This document shows positions 1 through 7,213 of a DNA stretch of 44,262 bases, one piece after another. The notes below the pieces were generated by a model. The model saw only the letters and a list, made by a program, of their open reading frames with translations, was not told the DNA's origin and ran no database searches. Source of the stretch: Streptomyces sp. XY006. GTDB lineage: Bacteria; Actinomycetota; Actinomycetes; Streptomycetales; Streptomycetaceae. Where the stretch lies: positions 1-44,262 of the forward strand of contig NZ_NOKT01000045.1 in the NCBI RefSeq assembly GCF_002237655.1, read 5' to 3'. The position numbers were made by a program, and so were the translations under genes. Each line of letters begins with the position of its first letter. Positions within the stretch are counted from its first letter, which is position 1.

Positions 1-277
1 GGCGACGCCCCCGGCGGCCGCCTCCCCGCGGCAGCCGCCGTCCGGCCGGCACGACGCCGCCCGTCCCCGGCCCGCCCGCCCGGACCGCCCCGAGCCGGGC
101 CACCGCACCCCGCAGCGGCCGCGCGCGGAGCTCCCCGACGTCTCGGAGTCGGTGCCGCAGGACGTCCGCGGGCAGGTCCCCGACAGCGGGGACGTGTGCG
201 CCCTGGGCCGGCGCTACGGGGGGTGGCGGGCGGACAGCCCGGAGGCGACGATCTGCCGTGACACCTACGGGCGTTGA
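1..277 (+). CDS. C-terminal part of a proline-rich hypothetical protein (5' end outside window)
   Basis: An open frame enters from the left edge (codons begin at base 2) and ends at TGA 275-277. The visible 91 residues begin with a long Pro/Arg/Ala-rich stretch that looks like a disordered linker. They end in a compact module with two cysteines (VCALGRRYGGW...ICRDTYG). From memory, similar Cys-containing ends close membrane-anchored or secreted hypothetical proteins of Streptomyces. The N-terminus is missing, so neither a signal peptide nor the main domain can be judged and no function is assigned. The gene converges on the TPR-like gene at 300, with 22 bases between them. Confidence 0.55.
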   Translation, partial: ATPPAAASPRQPPSGRHDAARPRPARPDRPEPGHRTPQRPRAELPDVSESVPQDVRGQVPDSGDVCALGRRYGGWRADSPEATICRDTYGR

Positions 278-299
278 CCGGCCGCGCGCCCGCCGCGCC

Positions 300-803
300 T
301 CAGGGCCGCTGCCGTGGCGGCGTCCACGCCCCGCCGCCGCCCTCCCCCAGCCGGGCCTGAAGCCGTGCGATGGCCGCCCGCACGCCCTCGCCGTAGCGGT
401 CGTCGGCGAGGGCGGCGGCGGCCTCCCGGGCCCACCGCAGATGCGTGCGGGCTGCGTCGAACCGGCCGAGTCCCAGATAGTCGTCCGCCAGGTTCAGATG
501 CAGGGAGGGGTAGAACGCGATCACCGCGCGGGCCTCCTCCCCGGTGTCCTCCCCGGCCTCCTCCGCCGCCGTCAACGCGCGCAGGTCCCAGGCCAGTTCG
601 TCCGCCGGGTCGTCCTGGGTGTCGGCCAGGTAGTGGGCGAGGGTGCAGCGGTGGAGCGGGTCGCCGTGCTCGCCGATCTCCGCCCACAGATCCAGGAGAC
701 GGTGGCGGGCCTCCTCCCGGTCGCCCGCGTGGTGCAGCATGACGACCTGCCCGATCCGCGTCAGCACGGCGTCCGGCGCCGTCCGTCCCTGTCGCTCCGC
801 CAC
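300..803 (-). CDS. TPR-like hypothetical protein
   Basis: A 167-residue, mostly helical protein rich in Ala, Leu and Arg. Repeated pairs of amphipathic helices (around residues 10-50, 55-90 and 100-155, for example LADDYLGLGRFDAARTHLRW) have the spacing of tetratricopeptide repeats. Such proteins usually act as cytoplasmic protein-binding scaffolds. No signal peptide or membrane segment is visible and no enzyme motif is present. It lies 111 bases downstream of the uracil-DNA glycosylase gene on the same strand and could be cotranscribed with it. The C-terminal Gly-rich tail looks disordered. The TPR-like fold is inferred from the helix pattern; the partner and role are unknown. Confidence 0.75.
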   Translation of the reverse strand: MAERQGRTAPDAVLTRIGQVVMLHHAGDREEARHRLLDLWAEIGEHGDPLHRCTLAHYLADTQDDPADELAWDLRALTAAEEAGEDTGEEARAVIAFYPSLHLNLADDYLGLGRFDAARTHLRWAREAAAALADDRYGEGVRAAIARLQARLGEGGGGAWTPPRQRP

Positions 804-914
804 GACGCCCTCCGCGCACTCGCCGGCTGTTCGTCCCGACGCTAACCGCAGGGGGCGAGGATCCGGCTCAGGCGGCTCCGGAGAGCGTCCCGGCCGGACC
901 CGGCGGTGCCCTCG

Positions 915-1598
915 TCAGCCCAGGTTCGGGATCGTCCAGTCGATCGGCTCGTGGCCCTGCGCCGCCACCGCCGCGTTGATCTGCGTGAAGGGCCGGGAGC
1001 CGAAGAACTTCTTCGCCGACAGGGGCGAGGGGTGCGCGCCCTTGACCACCGCGTGCCGCGTCTCGTCGATCAGCGGCAGCTTCTTCTGCGCGTAGTTCCC
1101 CCAGAGGACGAACACCGCCGGGTCGGGGCGCTCGGCGACGGCCCGGATCACGGCGTCGGTGAACTTCTCCCAGCCCCGGCCCTTGTGCGAGTTGGCCTCA
1201 CCGGCGCGGACCGTGAGCACCGCGTTGAGCAGCAGCACCCCCTGGCGGGCCCACGGCATCAGATAGCCGTTGTCCGGGACCGGGGTGCCGAGCTCCTCGT
1301 GCATCTCCTTGTAGATGTTGCGCAGGGACGGCGGGATCCGCACCCCGGGCCGGACCGAGAAGCACAGGCCGTGGCCCTGGCCCTCGCCGTGGTACGGGTC
1401 CTGACCGAGGATCAGGACCTTGACCCGGTCGTACGGCGTGGCGTCCAGCGCCGCGAAGACCTCCTCGCGCGGCGGGTAGACGGGACCCTTCGCCCGCTCC
1501 TCCTCGACGAACTCCGTCAGCTCCTTGAACCAGGGCTGCTGCAGCTCGTCACCCAGAACCCCGCGCCAGGACTCGGGCAGCATGGCGATGTCGGTCAC
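915..1598 (-). CDS. ung: uracil-DNA glycosylase, family 1
   Basis: Removes uracil from DNA as the first step of base excision repair, in the cytoplasm. The 227-residue product has the full family-1 set: the water-activating motif GQDPYHG at about 65-71, the LLLNAVLTV strand, VFVLWGNYAQKK, and the HPSPLS minor-groove loop at about 189-194 with its essential His. Length is normal for the family. The chosen start is GTG 1596-1598, which has GAGG eight bases upstream and gives the usual N-terminus (TDIAMLPESW). An in-frame GTG at 1623-1625, also with GAGG upstream, would add nine residues. A RecA-NDp-like promoter lies just upstream (1639-1661), pointing to DNA-damage induction. Confidence 0.97.
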   Translation of the reverse strand: MTDIAMLPESWRGVLGDELQQPWFKELTEFVEEERAKGPVYPPREEVFAALDATPYDRVKVLILGQDPYHGEGQGHGLCFSVRPGVRIPPSLRNIYKEMHEELGTPVPDNGYLMPWARQGVLLLNAVLTVRAGEANSHKGRGWEKFTDAVIRAVAERPDPAVFVLWGNYAQKKLPLIDETRHAVVKGAHPSPLSAKKFFGSRPFTQINAAVAAQGHEPIDWTIPNLG

Positions 1599-1638
1599 GT
1601 CAACGTCCTCACGATGTGCGGTCACTTGCAGGCCTCAG

Positions 1639-1661
1639 AACCTACAGGCGACCACTGACAA
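1639..1661 (-). promoter_or_regulatory. RecA-NDp type DNA-damage promoter of ung
   Basis: Read on the minus strand, TTGTCAGTGG (1652-1661) is followed after exactly 7 bases by TAGGTT (1639-1644). This is the layout of the LexA-independent, damage-inducible RecA-NDp promoters of mycobacteria and Streptomyces (TTGTCRGTGG, short spacer, TAnnnT). The predicted transcript starts a few bases before the upstream GTG and about 35 bases before the preferred ung start. Confidence 0.8.
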
Positions 1662-1692
1662 CGCGCCCGGGAACGCCGGCCCCCCCGGCTGC

Positions 1693-3279
1693 CTACCAGG
1701 CGGTCTTGCGGTGCAGTTCCCACAACATCATGATCGTCGACGGGTCCAGGGCCCGCTCGGCGCCCGAGACGTCCCGGCTGGCCGCCACGTACTGCCGGCC
1801 CTGCCACAGCGGCAGCAGCCGCGCGTCGTCCACCAGGATCCGCTGGGCCTCCTCGAACTCCTTCTCCACGTTCGCGCGGTCGCTCTCGCGGCGCGAGCGG
1901 GGCAGCAGGTCGCCGGTGATCTCCGGGGCCGGGTAGGGCGTGCCGAGGGCGTTCTGCTCGCCGACGAACGGCGCGATGAAGTTCTCGGCGTCCGGGAAGT
2001 CGGGGAACCAGCCGCGTCCGAAGACCGGGTACTCGCCCTTCTGGTAGCCCCCCACGTAGGTCTTCCAGGGGCGGCTCTTGAGGCTGATCGAGAACAGGCC
2101 GGAGTCCTCCAGCTGGCGCTCGAGCTCCTTGAACTCGGCGGCGGTCTCGGAGCCGTAGCGGTCGCTCGTGTACCAGAAGGTGAGCGGGACCTTCTGGTTG
2201 ATGCCGGCCTCGGTGAGGATCTTGCGGGCCTTGGCGACGTCCGGGTCGCCGTAGTCGTCGAAGAAGCCCGTGGTGTGGCCGGTGAGCCCCTTGGGGACCA
2301 TGGAGTAGAGCGGGTCGACGGTGTCCTTGTACACCTTGTGGGCGATCGCGGCCCGGTCGACGACCTGCGCGATGGCCTGGCGCACGGGCTTCTTGTTCGC
2401 CCAGGGGTCCTTCGGGTTGAACACCAGGTAGTTGATGTCCGTGCCGGTGCCCTCGACGAGCTGGATCTCCTCCTCCTTGGAGGTCTTGCTCTGCAGGTCG
2501 ACGACGTCGCCGGCGGCCAGACCGCGGTAGGTCACGTCGATCCGCTTGTCCCGCAGGGCCTCGACCATCTCGCCGGAGTCCTGGTAGTAGCGGATGGTGA
2601 CCGCGTCGTTCCGGCGCTCGGCGAAGCCCTGGTAGGCGTCGTTCTTGACGAGGACGGCCTCCTCGCCCTCGTCGTAGGAGTCGAGGGTGTACGGCCCAGA
2701 GCCGACGACGTCGGTGCCCTTGCGCAGGCCGCTCGACGGGTAGTCCTTCGGGGAGACGATGGACATCGCGGGCGTGGCGAGGACGAACGGGAAGGTGGCG
2801 TCGGGCTTGTTGAGGTGGAAGATCACCTCGCGGTCGTTGGGCGCCTGGACCCGTTCGAGGCTGCCCAGCAGACCGGCGGGTCCGCCGTTGACATTGATCT
2901 TGCGGATCCGGTCGAACGAGTACTTCACGGCCTGGGCGTCGAGCGCCTCGCCGTTGGAGAACTTCAGGCCCTCGCGCAGCTCGCAGCGGTAGACCTGGTT
3001 CGACGAATCGCTGAACTCGCAGCTCTCGGCGGCGTCCGGCTGGGGCGCGGTCTCGCCGACGGGGTAGCTCAGCAACGTCTGGTAGATGTTGCGGAACAGT
3101 TCCCAGGAGCTGTCCCAGGAGGCGGCGGGATCGAGCGTGCTGGGAGAACTGGTCGTGCCGACGACGATCGGCCCCGCGTCGTCCGGGGTGTCGGACGACA
3201 GCACGCCGCATCCGGCTACCAGGGACGATATGGACGCGATGGCCGCCACCCGCCGCAGGCATCGGTTCCGGTTGAACAC
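1693..3279 (-). CDS. peptide-type ABC transporter substrate-binding lipoprotein (SBP_bac_5)
   Basis: A family-5 solute-binding protein (DppA/OppA/NikA type) of about 528 residues that should capture peptides or similar ligands outside the membrane. It has a short basic N-terminus, a hydrophobic core and the lipobox LVAGC, so it is lipid-anchored. The mature part has family features: VGTTSSPSTLDPA near the N-terminus, YRCELREGLKFSNGEALDAQAVKYSFDRI, and the late VSGAERALDPSTI region. No permease or ATPase genes adjoin it, so it is an orphan binding protein here. Start chosen at GTG 3277-3279, seven bases after GGAG; the GTG at 3283-3285 sits too close to that site. The true ligand is unknown. 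Confidence 0.9.
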   Translation of the reverse strand: MFNRNRCLRRVAAIASISSLVAGCGVLSSDTPDDAGPIVVGTTSSPSTLDPAASWDSSWELFRNIYQTLLSYPVGETAPQPDAAESCEFSDSSNQVYRCELREGLKFSNGEALDAQAVKYSFDRIRKINVNGGPAGLLGSLERVQAPNDREVIFHLNKPDATFPFVLATPAMSIVSPKDYPSSGLRKGTDVVGSGPYTLDSYDEGEEAVLVKNDAYQGFAERRNDAVTIRYYQDSGEMVEALRDKRIDVTYRGLAAGDVVDLQSKTSKEEEIQLVEGTGTDINYLVFNPKDPWANKKPVRQAIAQVVDRAAIAHKVYKDTVDPLYSMVPKGLTGHTTGFFDDYGDPDVAKARKILTEAGINQKVPLTFWYTSDRYGSETAAEFKELERQLEDSGLFSISLKSRPWKTYVGGYQKGEYPVFGRGWFPDFPDAENFIAPFVGEQNALGTPYPAPEITGDLLPRSRRESDRANVEKEFEEAQRILVDDARLLPLWQGRQYVAASRDVSGAERALDPSTIMMLWELHRKTAW

Positions 3280-3292
3280 GCGCACGCTCCTC

Positions 3293-3320
3293 GATCTGCC
3301 ATACCAAGGGTCGGCAGACC
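3293..3320 (-). promoter_or_regulatory. inverted repeat in the leader of the binding-protein gene
   Basis: On the plus strand GATCTGCC (3293-3300) and GGCAGACC (3313-3320) form an 8-base inverted repeat with one mismatch. Each arm is followed by ATACC. It lies about 15-40 bases upstream of the start of the binding lipoprotein gene, a position suited to an operator or leader hairpin. The cognate regulator is unknown. Confidence 0.35.
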
Positions 3321-3422
3321 ATACCGCAGTGCCGGGCCCGCTGACCCTCCCCGGAACATGACTTCTTGATCAATAAACCTTTGACGACGTTGTCATCGCC
3401 TTTTGCGGCTTTTTTACGTCGA

Positions 3423-3455
3423 CACGGGCGCCCCTCGCGTCAAGGAGCGCCCGTG
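3423..3455 (-). terminator. hairpin downstream of the SDR pair
   Basis: Perfect 9-base arms CACGGGCGC (3423-3431) and GCGCCCGTG (3447-3455) lie 20 bases past the stop of the SDR gene at 3475. There is no downstream U-tract in that direction, which is common for actinobacterial terminators. Confidence 0.6.
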
Positions 3456-3474
3456 CCGGTCGCATACAAGCGGG

Positions 3475-4233
3475 TCAGCCGGTGCCGGCGTTGAGGAAGA
3501 TGCCGCCGTCCACGACGAGCGTCTGGCCGGTGACCCAGTCGGACTGCTCGGAGGTGAGGAACGCGGCCGCGCCGCCGATGTCCGAGGGCACGCCGAGCCG
3601 GCCGAGCGGGTAGGCCGCCGCGGCCTCCTCCTCCCGTCCCTCGTACAGGGCCTGGGCGAACTTGGTCTTCACCACGGCCGGGGCGATCGCGTTGACCCGC
3701 ACCCGGGGCGCGAACTCGTGCGCGAGCTGCACCGTCAGGTTGATCATCGCCGCCTTGCTGACGCCGTAGGCGCCGATGAACGGCGAGGGCGACAGGCCCG
3801 CGACGGAGGCGATGTTGACGATCGCGCCGCCGTTGTCCTTCTGCCAGGCGTGCCAGGTCTTCTGGGCGAAGCCGAGCGCCGAGACGACGTTGGTCTCGAA
3901 GACCTTGCGCGCCACGTTCAGGTCGAGGTCGGCGATCGGCCCGAACACCGGGTTGGTGCCGGCGTTGTTGACCAGGAAGTCGACGCGGCCGAAGGCCTCC
4001 ATCGCCCGCTCGACGGCGACGGCCTGGTGGGCCTCGTCGTGCGCCTTGCCGGCCACGTAGACCGCGCGGTCGGCGCCGAGCTGCTCGACGGCCTCCTTGA
4101 GGGCGTCCTCGTTGCGGCCGGTGATGACGACACGGTCGCCGCGCGCGACGAGCGCCTCGGCCACGCCGTAGCCGATGCCGCGGCTGGCGCCCGTGACGAG
4201 GGCGACCTTGCCGGAGAGTTCCACGGAAGTCAT
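3475..4233 (-). CDS. short-chain dehydrogenase/reductase, FabG-like
   Basis: A 252-residue classical SDR that should reduce or oxidise a carbonyl/hydroxyl group with NAD(P)(H) in the cytosol. Visible motifs in order: the cofactor loop TGASRGIG near the N-terminus, NNAG at about 90, the catalytic Ser in NIASVAG, and the YGVSK pair (Tyr and Lys). The C-terminal segment SDWVTGQTLVVDGG is typical of 3-oxoacyl-ACP reductase-like SDRs. It starts 12 bases after the stop of a second SDR on the same strand, so the two form an operon. An arginine after the first sheet (ITGRN) favours NADPH. The substrate cannot be read from the sequence; a fabG name would over-interpret it. Confidence 0.9.
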   Translation of the reverse strand: MTSVELSGKVALVTGASRGIGYGVAEALVARGDRVVITGRNEDALKEAVEQLGADRAVYVAGKAHDEAHQAVAVERAMEAFGRVDFLVNNAGTNPVFGPIADLDLNVARKVFETNVVSALGFAQKTWHAWQKDNGGAIVNIASVAGLSPSPFIGAYGVSKAAMINLTVQLAHEFAPRVRVNAIAPAVVKTKFAQALYEGREEEAAAAYPLGRLGVPSDIGGAAAFLTSEQSDWVTGQTLVVDGGIFLNAGTG

Positions 4234-4245
4234 GTTCTGGGTCCC

Positions 4246-5007
4246 TTAGTCGAGCGGTCCGCCGGCCACGTACAGCACCTGGCCGGAGACGAAGCCGGCG
4301 GCCTCGCCGGTGAAGAAGGCGATGGCGTTGGCGATGTCCTCGGGCTCGCCGACCCGGGCGACCGGGATCTGGGTGGCGGCGGCGGCCTTGAAGTCCTCGA
4401 AGCCCATGCCGACGCGGTCGGCGGTGGCCTTGGTCATCTCGGTGGCGATGAAGCCGGGGGCGACGGCGTTGGCGGTGACACCGAACTTGCCGAGCTCCTT
4501 GGCCAGGGTCTTGGTGAAGCCCTGCAGACCTGCCTTGGCCGCGGAGTAGTTGACCTGGCCGCGGTTGCCGAGCGCGGAGGACGACGACAGGTTGACGATC
4601 CGGCCGAAGCCCGCGTCGACCATGTGCTTCTGGCAGGCCTTGGACATCAGGAAGGCGCCGCGCAGGTGCACGTTCATGACGGTGTCCCAGTCGGAGACGC
4701 TCATCTTGAACAGCAGGTTGTCGCGCAGCACGCCCGCGTTGTTGACCAGGATCGTCGGCGCGCCGAGCTCCTCGGCGATCCGCGCGACGGCCGCCTCGAC
4801 CTGCGCCTCGTCGGAGACGTCGCAGCCGACCGCGATGGCCTTGCCCCCGGCGGCGGTGATCTTCTCGACGGTGTCCTTGCAGGCGGCCTCGTCGAGGTCG
4901 AGCACGGCGACCGCGCGGCCCTCGGCGGCCAGTCGTACGGCGGTGGCGGCGCCGATGCCGCGCGCGGCACCGGTGACGACGGCGACCCGCTGCTCAGTGG
5001 TGGACAT
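4246..5007 (-). CDS. fabG: 3-oxoacyl-ACP reductase-like SDR
   Basis: First gene of the SDR pair, 253 residues. It has TGAARGIGAATA (cofactor loop), NNAGVLRDNLLFKM (a stretch very typical of FabG proteins), NLSSSSALGNRGQVNYSAAKAG with the Ser-Tyr-Lys catalytic set, and FIATEMT. It probably reduces a 3-oxoacyl thioester or a related CoA ester. The acidic residues after the second strand (VLDLDEAA) suggest NAD(H), so it may work in the oxidative, degradative direction. A good ribosome site (GAGGAG) lies about 9 bases before ATG. The palindrome at 5025-5038 just upstream resembles operators of fatty-acid genes. FabG-type activity is likely, but the physiological substrate is open. Confidence 0.9.
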   Translation of the reverse strand: MSTTEQRVAVVTGAARGIGAATAVRLAAEGRAVAVLDLDEAACKDTVEKITAAGGKAIAVGCDVSDEAQVEAAVARIAEELGAPTILVNNAGVLRDNLLFKMSVSDWDTVMNVHLRGAFLMSKACQKHMVDAGFGRIVNLSSSSALGNRGQVNYSAAKAGLQGFTKTLAKELGKFGVTANAVAPGFIATEMTKATADRVGMGFEDFKAAAATQIPVARVGEPEDIANAIAFFTGEAAGFVSGQVLYVAGGPLD

Positions 5008-5024
5008 GACTCGTTCTCCTCAGG

Positions 5025-5038
5025 TGAGCGACCGCTTA
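5025..5038. promoter_or_regulatory. candidate TetR-type operator before the SDR operon
   Basis: TGAGCGACCGCTTA is an imperfect palindrome (arms TGAGCG/CGCTTA, 5 of 6 pairs, 2-base centre). It lies 18-31 bases upstream of the ATG at 5007. Comparable TAAGCG-type palindromes precede actinobacterial acyl-CoA and SDR genes controlled by TetR-family repressors. This rests on motif shape only; no TetR gene is present in the window. Confidence 0.4.
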
Positions 5039-5237
5039 GTACCTTCAGTGGATGTGACGCTAGAAGCCCTGGCACGCGGTGTCAACGGCCGGGCGCGGCA
5101 TGTGATCCATCACCCGCGCCGACCTGCCCGGCGCGGCATCGAGGAACACCCGAACGGCCCAGGACCGCAGGTAGCCGCCGTCCGCCCCGCCCTAGCGTCG
5201 GAGCGCGAGCCCCTCGTGGCCGGAAAGGAGGCGCACC

Positions 5238-5750
5238 ATGCGCCGTCGTACCGGTGTCATCGGCACGCTGTTCGCGATCGCCGCGATCGTGCCCTTGTCC
5301 GCCCCCGCTCATGCCCAGCCGGACCGGGACTGCCGCGATTTCGCCTTCCAGGAGGACGCGCAGGCCGTGTTCGACGCCGACCCGAGCGACCCGCACCGGC
5401 TGGACGAGGACCGGGGCCCGGACGACGGCATCGCGTGCGAGGCGCTGCCGCGCCGCACGGAGGGGATCATCTCCCCCACGTCCCCGGCCCGGCCGTCCGC
5501 TTCCGCGAGCGCCACACCGGCCACGCCGGTCACCACACCGGCCGCTACCCCGGCCACGCCCGTCACTCCGGCAACGAGCACGCCCGCCGCCACCACACCC
5601 GCCGCCACCCCGTCGCAAGGCGTGCGGGGCGGCGTCGGAGGCGCGGTCGCCTCGGGCCCGACCGACTGGGACGTCGGCCTGGGCCTGACGTTCGCCGTGG
5701 GCGCCTCGCTCATGGCCGGTTACCTGATCAGGCGCCGCCGCAGGCGCTGA
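5238..5750 (+). CDS. secreted, membrane-anchored Excalibur-like domain protein
   Basis: A 170-residue exported protein. It has a Sec signal peptide (MRRRTGVIG, hydrophobic core, APAHA cleavage site at about 28). A short module DCRDFAFQEDAQAVFDADP...DEDRGPDDGIACE follows, whose Asp-rich loop and two cysteines match the Excalibur calcium-binding type. Next come a low-complexity Ala/Thr/Pro region of imperfect TPAATPATPVT repeats (about 85-125) and a C-terminal membrane helix ended by six arginines, which fixes the tail inside. AAGGAGG lies 9 bases before ATG, an excellent ribosome site. The Pro/Thr region looks like a cell-wall spacer. Calcium binding is inferred from the motif. Confidence 0.85.
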   Translation: MRRRTGVIGTLFAIAAIVPLSAPAHAQPDRDCRDFAFQEDAQAVFDADPSDPHRLDEDRGPDDGIACEALPRRTEGIISPTSPARPSASASATPATPVTTPAATPATPVTPATSTPAATTPAATPSQGVRGGVGGAVASGPTDWDVGLGLTFAVGASLMAGYLIRRRRRR

Positions 5751-5766
5751 CGACGGGGCGCTGACG

Positions 5767-5826
5767 GCAGGTGCCGAGGACAGGACGCCGGCGGCAGGTG
5801 CTGACGAGAGGACGCCGGCGGCAGGG
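5767..5826. repeat. 27-bp tandem duplication
   Basis: Two copies of a 27-base unit beginning GCAGGTGC (5767-5793 and 5794-5820), plus the first bases of a third copy. They lie between the Excalibur-like gene and the stop of the DUF3037 gene. The copies differ at a few positions, so the duplication is not fresh. Confidence 0.7.
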
Positions 5827-5846
5827 CGCGCACGGACTGCCGCCGG

Positions 5847-6260
5847 CTAGCGCACCAGCAGGTCCAGCAGTCGCTCCGTCTCCGCCGCCGGGTCCGTGGT
5901 CAGGCCCGTGTGCACGGGGCCGGGCTGGACGATCGTGGAGCGGGGCGCGACGAGCCAGCGGAAGCGGCGGCCCGGGTCGTCGGCCGCCGCCTGGCCGGCC
6001 GCCGTGCCGCCCGCGCAGACGCCCTCCACCGCGCGCAGGGCGGCCCGGACCCCGGCCACGTCCGCCTGCGGGTCCAGGGCGAGCAGCCGGGCCTCGTCCA
6101 GGTGGGTGCGTGCGCCGACGTAGGCCTCGGCCCGGCAGTAGACGAGCACCCCGGCGTTGATGCACTCGCCCCGTTCGACGCGCGGGACGACGCGCAGGAG
6201 GGCGTACTCGTAGACCTGCCGCTCGCGCGGGCCGCCCCTGATGATGTGCCGGTCGTTCAC
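5847..6260 (-). CDS. DUF3037 family protein
   Basis: A 137-residue protein read from GTG 6258-6260. That GTG overlaps the stop codon of the preceding kinase-like gene by four bases (GTGA), so translation is probably coupled. Family-typical segments: YEYALLRVVPRVERGECINAGVLVYC near the N-terminus, then ALDPQADVAGVRAALRAVEGVC, and RFRWLVAPRSTIVQPGPVHTGLT in the C-terminal half. DUF3037 has no established biochemical function known to me. It often lies next to a small HipA-like kinase, exactly as here. No signal peptide or membrane segment is present. A substrate or partner of the kinase is a reasonable guess, not shown. Confidence 0.85.
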   Translation of the reverse strand: MNDRHIIRGGPRERQVYEYALLRVVPRVERGECINAGVLVYCRAEAYVGARTHLDEARLLALDPQADVAGVRAALRAVEGVCAGGTAAGQAAADDPGRRFRWLVAPRSTIVQPGPVHTGLTTDPAAETERLLDLLVR

Positions 6261-7012
6261 TGGATCCCCCGGATGCGCTCGTGGATGACGGCGGCCCGGG
6301 CGAGCAGCGGCCGCGCGTAGGCCCGCCTGAGGTCGTCCGGTGTGTCGAAGCCCGGCTCGCCGGCGAGCCAGGCGTCCGGGACGCACGCGGTGACGTCGGC
6401 GAGGAGTTCCTCGGTGACCCGGGGCGCCAGCGCGGCCGCCGCGGCGGCGATGTCCGGGGCGAAGGGCGCCAGCGCGTGGTCGGAGGCGTCGTACGGGCGG
6501 CCCGCCGAGGCTTCGGCGCCGGGCCAGTTGTGGTGCCAGATCACGGTCGCGCCGTGGTCGACGAGCCACAGTTCGCCCCGCCACATCAGCAGGTTGGGGT
6601 TGCGCCAGGACCGGTCGACGTTGTTGACCAGCGCGTCGAACCAGACGATCCGCCCGGCCTCCTCGGGGCTCACCCGGAAGGCGAGCGGGTCGAAGCCGAG
6701 CGCGCCGGAGAGGAAGTCCATGCCGAGGTTGGTGCCGCCGCTGGACCGCAGCAGGCCCTGCACCTGTTCGTCGGGCTCGCCCAGCCCGAGGTCCGGGTCG
6801 AGCTCGATCGTCACCAGGCGCGGCACCCGCAGCCCGAGCCGGCGCGCGAGTTCCCCGCAGACCACCTCCGCGACGAGCGTCTTGCGGCCCTGTCCCGCGC
6901 CGGAGAACTTCAGGACGTAGGTGCCGAAGTCGTCGGCCTCGACCAGGCCCGGCAGCGAACCGCCCTCGCGCAGCGGCGCGATGAAGCGGGTCGCGATCAC
7001 TTCCTTGAGCAT
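6257..7012 (-). CDS. HipA-like kinase domain protein
   Basis: A 251-residue protein resembling the single-domain HipA-like kinases rather than full-length HipA (about 440 residues). Near the N-terminus DDFGTYVLKFSGAGQGRKTLVAE carries the probable ATP-binding Lys. The central WFDALVNNVDRSWRNPNLLMW has the catalytic Asp and the Asn of a kinase loop. LWLVDHGA supplies the metal-binding Asp in place of DFG. It should therefore transfer phosphate from ATP to an unknown target. A TAACCT -10 element (7019-7024, minus strand) ends six bases before ATG, so the message may be leaderless; no good ribosome site is seen. It overlaps the DUF3037 gene by four bases. No HipB-like antitoxin is adjacent. Confidence 0.85.
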   Translation of the reverse strand: MLKEVIATRFIAPLREGGSLPGLVEADDFGTYVLKFSGAGQGRKTLVAEVVCGELARRLGLRVPRLVTIELDPDLGLGEPDEQVQGLLRSSGGTNLGMDFLSGALGFDPLAFRVSPEEAGRIVWFDALVNNVDRSWRNPNLLMWRGELWLVDHGATVIWHHNWPGAEASAGRPYDASDHALAPFAPDIAAAAAALAPRVTEELLADVTACVPDAWLAGEPGFDTPDDLRRAYARPLLARAAVIHERIRGIQ

Positions 7013-7072
7013 CGCCCCAGGTTACTGACGTAGCGGCCGGCTCTCGCACCGGCACCGGTGTGGTGGACGGCA

Positions 7073-7094
7073 AACCGACAGCGAACCGACAGCG
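7073..7094 (+). promoter_or_regulatory. exact 11-bp direct repeat upstream of the Rieske gene
   Basis: AACCGACAGCG occurs twice back to back (7073-7083 and 7084-7094). A period of one helical turn is the usual layout for response-regulator sites. It lies about 120 bases upstream of the Rieske start, between the divergent kinase and Rieske genes, so it could act on either. Confidence 0.4.
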
Positions 7095-7213
7095 AGGTTT
7101 TATGCACAGCCGCCTCCGCTCGGGTCAGGATTTCGGCACCGTCTGAACAGGCGGTCCGCCGGGCCCGTACCTCCCGGCAGATCATCACAACCCTCCCGAA
7201 GGGAAACGCCAGT

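Noticed and set aside
1525..5688. Long plus-strand frames opposite the binding lipoprotein and SDR genes
   Set aside because: Both are reversed coding sequence; the minus-strand proteins have full families, signal peptides and ribosome sites.
6257..7012. Classical HipBA toxin-antitoxin locus
   Set aside because: The kinase is far shorter than HipA and no HipB-type helix-turn-helix gene is adjacent; the partner is DUF3037.
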